A stretch of DNA of 5,635 nt from NCBI GenBank assembly GCA_023388195.1, contig JAEWGR010000187.1:1-5635 (forward strand), given 5' to 3'. Made by a program: the position numbers and the translations under genes. The notes beneath the pieces are model-generated. The model was not told the DNA's origin and did not search any database. It worked only from the letters and a program-made list of their open reading frames with translations. This document shows positions 3,798 through 5,635 of this stretch, piece after piece; position 1 is the stretch's first letter, and each line of letters begins with the position of its first letter. The DNA is from Bacillota bacterium. Its GTDB lineage: Bacteria; Bacillota; Negativicutes; Sporomusales; Sporomusaceae.

Positions 3798-5635
3798 ATG
3801 GAAGACGCAGTTGTGGCTGCACAAAAGGGCCGGTATCGAATTACTGCTGATGATACGGGTGTATACCTCACTGTATGGGCTGCGGCCCAAGCTGGCTGGA
3901 CAGCAACCCAGGCCGCTGTTATGCAGGAATTAGCAGACCGGCAATGCACCAACTTTGACAGCAATTTTATTGCCGTCACGATCAGGGAAGCGATAGGCAA
4001 GCCGGTACTTATCGTCAATACCGGACCGGAGATTGCAGGCCGTTATGAAATCAGTGCTAATGACACTGGCGTGTATCTCAGTGTGTGGGCTTCCGGTAAC
4101 GGTGGCAAGCCGGTGTCAACAGCCGCGGTTATTGCTGATTTAACAGAGCGGCAGTGCACCAATTTTGACAGTAATTTTATTGCTGCCGTAATTAGAGATG
4201 CTGTAGGAACGCCGACACTCATTGTTAACACACTGCCCAAATGCGATGGCCGTTATGAAATCAGTGCCAATGATGCTGGCCTATATCTCAGTGTGTGGGC
4301 CCCGGGCAAGGACGGATGGCCAGTTTCCCAAGCGGTGATTATTCAGGACCTGACAAACCGAAAGTGTACCAATTTTGACGAGGGTTTCATTTCGGTAGTC
4401 ATTAGAGAAGCCGTGGGTCAGCCGGTACTGATCGCCAGCTCCCAGACGGCAGGTCTGGCGTCAGCGAGGCCAATTCGGGTTAAGGTTGGATTCGAACGCC
4501 TTGAAGCCAGAATTAGTATTAACCTGCCTGCTGATAAGCGGCCAGCCACATTGGCAGAGCTGCTCGGTGAACTACAAGCTGCCGGTGTCTGTTATGGTAT
4601 TGACGAAGAGGCGTTGGCTATGCTTACACGCACGCATGCGGCAACCAATGTTATTTGTGCCCGGGGCACGCCGCCTTGCCCGGGTGACAATGCCTTTTTA
4701 CAATATTATGTTGACCCTGACTGCCAGGGGCGCCCGGTGGAACTGGAGGATGGCCGGGTTGACTTCAAAGAGACTAACAATTTTCTTTGTGTGGAAGAAG
4801 GACAGTTATTAGTCGAAAAAGTACCGGCAACAGCAGGGAAGCCGGGGACCGATGTATTTGGCCTGCCACTGCCGGCCAAGCCTGGTCATGATCTGCCTAT
4901 GCCTGTGGGGAAAAATGTAATTAATGTAGACGACTGGCGGCTGTATGCGGCGATCAACGGACATCTGCATATATTTTTGGACAAACGTGTCAACGTACTG
5001 CCGATTATTATCATTGACGGCGATGTTGACTACGGCACCGGCAACATTGATTTCAAGGGTAGTGTGATTGTTAAGGGGTCTGTACAACCTGATTTTTTTA
5101 TCAAAGCCGGCGGTAATGTTGAGGTATGTGGAACGATATCGGGGGCCATGGTTGAGGCTGCAAACATAATTGTGCGTAAGGGCATTCAGGGTATGAAGCG
5201 CAGTATCATCAAAGCTCGGGAGCGGCTTGTGGCCAACTTTATTGAAAATGCCACCGTGTATGCCGATGAGGATGTAATTGTTCACGATGTTATCCTGACC
5301 AGTTCTGTGTATGCCGGTTCACGGGTGATTGTTGAAGGCGGGCGGGGCCTTATCCGGGGCGGGCGCATATCGGCCGGGGAATTAGTCCGGGCAAGTATCA
5401 TCGGCAATCAGTCCGGTGTTGTCACTGAAATCGATGTAGCGGTTAATTCGCTGCTCAGGGACGAACTGGTTAACCTGCGCCAGCAAATCAAAAAAGCAGA
5501 AGCCAGATATAATGAATTACGGCTAGCGATAACACACCTCCAGCAGCAGGGCCCCGGGGCTTTCGCAAATGAAAGACAGGAACGGTATAAAAAACAGGAA
5601 TTAGAGTATAAGGTACTGCCTGAACGGCTGGAAGG
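3798..5635 (+). CDS. FapA family protein (DUF342), 3' end beyond window
   Basis: The frame is open for 612 codons and leaves the window without a stop. Residues 11-220 are three exact 70-residue tandem repeats (GRYEISANDTGVYLSVW...). Residues about 226-300 are the usual alpha/beta N-terminal segment with YGIDEEAL at 266-273 and a following GTPPCPG turn. From about 385 to 550 comes the DUF342 core, a glycine- and valine-rich right-handed beta-helix-like region (DGDVDYGTGNIDF near 408-420, then CGTISGAMVEAANIIVRKGIQG). From residue 552 a charged helical stretch begins that is probably a coiled coil. In Vibrio vulnificus FapA binds dephosphorylated EIIA-Glc and affects polar flagellum assembly; in Firmicutes the role of DUF342 proteins is largely unassigned, so no function is claimed here. 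It is cytoplasmic by appearance, with no signal peptide or membrane helix. The start rests on AGGA at 3785-3788; the in-frame upstream stop is at 3750-3752. It is clearly richer in G+C than the tail-like genes. Confidence 0.88.
   Translation, partial: MEDAVVAAQKGRYRITADDTGVYLTVWAAAQAGWTATQAAVMQELADRQCTNFDSNFIAVTIREAIGKPVLIVNTGPEIAGRYEISANDTGVYLSVWASGNGGKPVSTAAVIADLTERQCTNFDSNFIAAVIRDAVGTPTLIVNTLPKCDGRYEISANDAGLYLSVWAPGKDGWPVSQAVIIQDLTNRKCTNFDEGFISVVIREAVGQPVLIASSQTAGLASARPIRVKVGFERLEARISINLPADKRPATLAELLGELQAAGVCYGIDEEALAMLTRTHAATNVICARGTPPCPGDNAFLQYYVDPDCQGRPVELEDGRVDFKETNNFLCVEEGQLLVEKVPATAGKPGTDVFGLPLPAKPGHDLPMPVGKNVINVDDWRLYAAINGHLHIFLDKRVNVLPIIIIDGDVDYGTGNIDFKGSVIVKGSVQPDFFIKAGGNVEVCGTISGAMVEAANIIVRKGIQGMKRSIIKARERLVANFIENATVYADEDVIVHDVILTSSVYAGSRVIVEGGRGLIRGGRISAGELVRASIIGNQSGVVTEIDVAVNSLLRDELVNLRQQIKKAEARYNELRLAITHLQQQGPGAFANERQERYKKQELEYKVLPERLE
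3828..4457 (+). repeat. Three 210-bp tandem repeats in the FapA-family gene
   Basis: The units are 3828-4037, 4038-4247 and 4248-4457, each exactly 210 bp (70 codons) with no indel in the frame. Each begins GRY-(E/R)-I-(S/T)-A-(N/D)-D, continues with an LxVWA strand, and carries a conserved CTNFD motif followed by a helix ending in (R)-(E/D)-A-(V/I)-G and a PxLI strand. By hand alignment the first 53 bases of units 2 and 3 differ at 5 positions, whereas unit 1 is more diverged, so the 2/3 duplication appears younger. Confidence 0.9.

Noticed and set aside
3677..4240. Minus-strand frames of 65-113 aa, similar to each other
   Set aside because: Their mutual similarity (KLLSKLVHCRS) is simply the reverse reading of the 210-bp repeats of the FapA-family gene.
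4482..4500. tRNA T-arm-like sequence GGTTGGATTCGAACGCC
   Set aside because: It is inside the coding frame of the FapA-family gene and no acceptor, D or anticodon arm surrounds it.
4486..5285. Plus-strand 108-aa and minus-strand 158-aa frames
   Set aside because: Both lie within the FapA-family reading frame, whose conserved DUF342 features make it the true gene.
1..5635. CRISPR array, insertion sequence, attachment site or origin
   Set aside because: There are no regularly spaced direct repeats of 25-40 bases, no transposase motifs, no matched terminal repeats and no DnaA-box cluster.

Overview
The window looks like a chromosomal stretch of a low-to-mid GC Firmicute. I favour the Negativicutes (Sporomusa/Pelosinus-like). 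The grounds are purine-rich Shine-Dalgarno sequences, several intrinsic terminators, a large FapA/DUF342 protein, and small phage-tail-like proteins of a kind I associate with that group from memory. The taxonomic call is inference and was not searched. All recognisable genes lie on the + strand.

Layout. Bases 1-363 hold no convincing gene; a run of small hairpins ends in an intrinsic terminator at about 257-284. Bases 364-1598 hold two AT-rich, translationally coupled genes (TAATG overlap) for phage-tail-accessory-like proteins of 107 and 303 aa. They share a short motif of the form L-[EQ]-[IV]-F-x(3)-G. Bases 1599-1912 are a gene-free stretch of successive hairpins closed by a very strong 16-bp terminator stem, which makes it a candidate structured RNA or long structured 3' UTR. 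Bases 2016-3359 encode a 447-aa protein with three KDG-containing repeats at its N-terminus and a probable beta-propeller behind them. Bases 3360-3797 contain more hairpins, a strong terminator (3540-3586), and a possible promoter whose spacer is filled by a 13-bp palindrome. From 3798 to the right edge runs a large FapA-family (DUF342) gene that is cut by the window end.

How the parts relate. The first three genes resemble cargo of a prophage or tail-like element (tail-tip or fibre-type proteins), but no capsid, terminase, integrase or lysis gene is visible, so a complete prophage cannot be claimed. The FapA-family gene is separated from them by a terminator, has its own possible promoter and is visibly richer in G+C, so it is probably an independent host gene. 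Its most distinctive feature is an N-terminal extension of three tandem repeats of exactly 70 residues. These appear to be copies of the same fold as the alpha/beta segment that precedes the DUF342 core.
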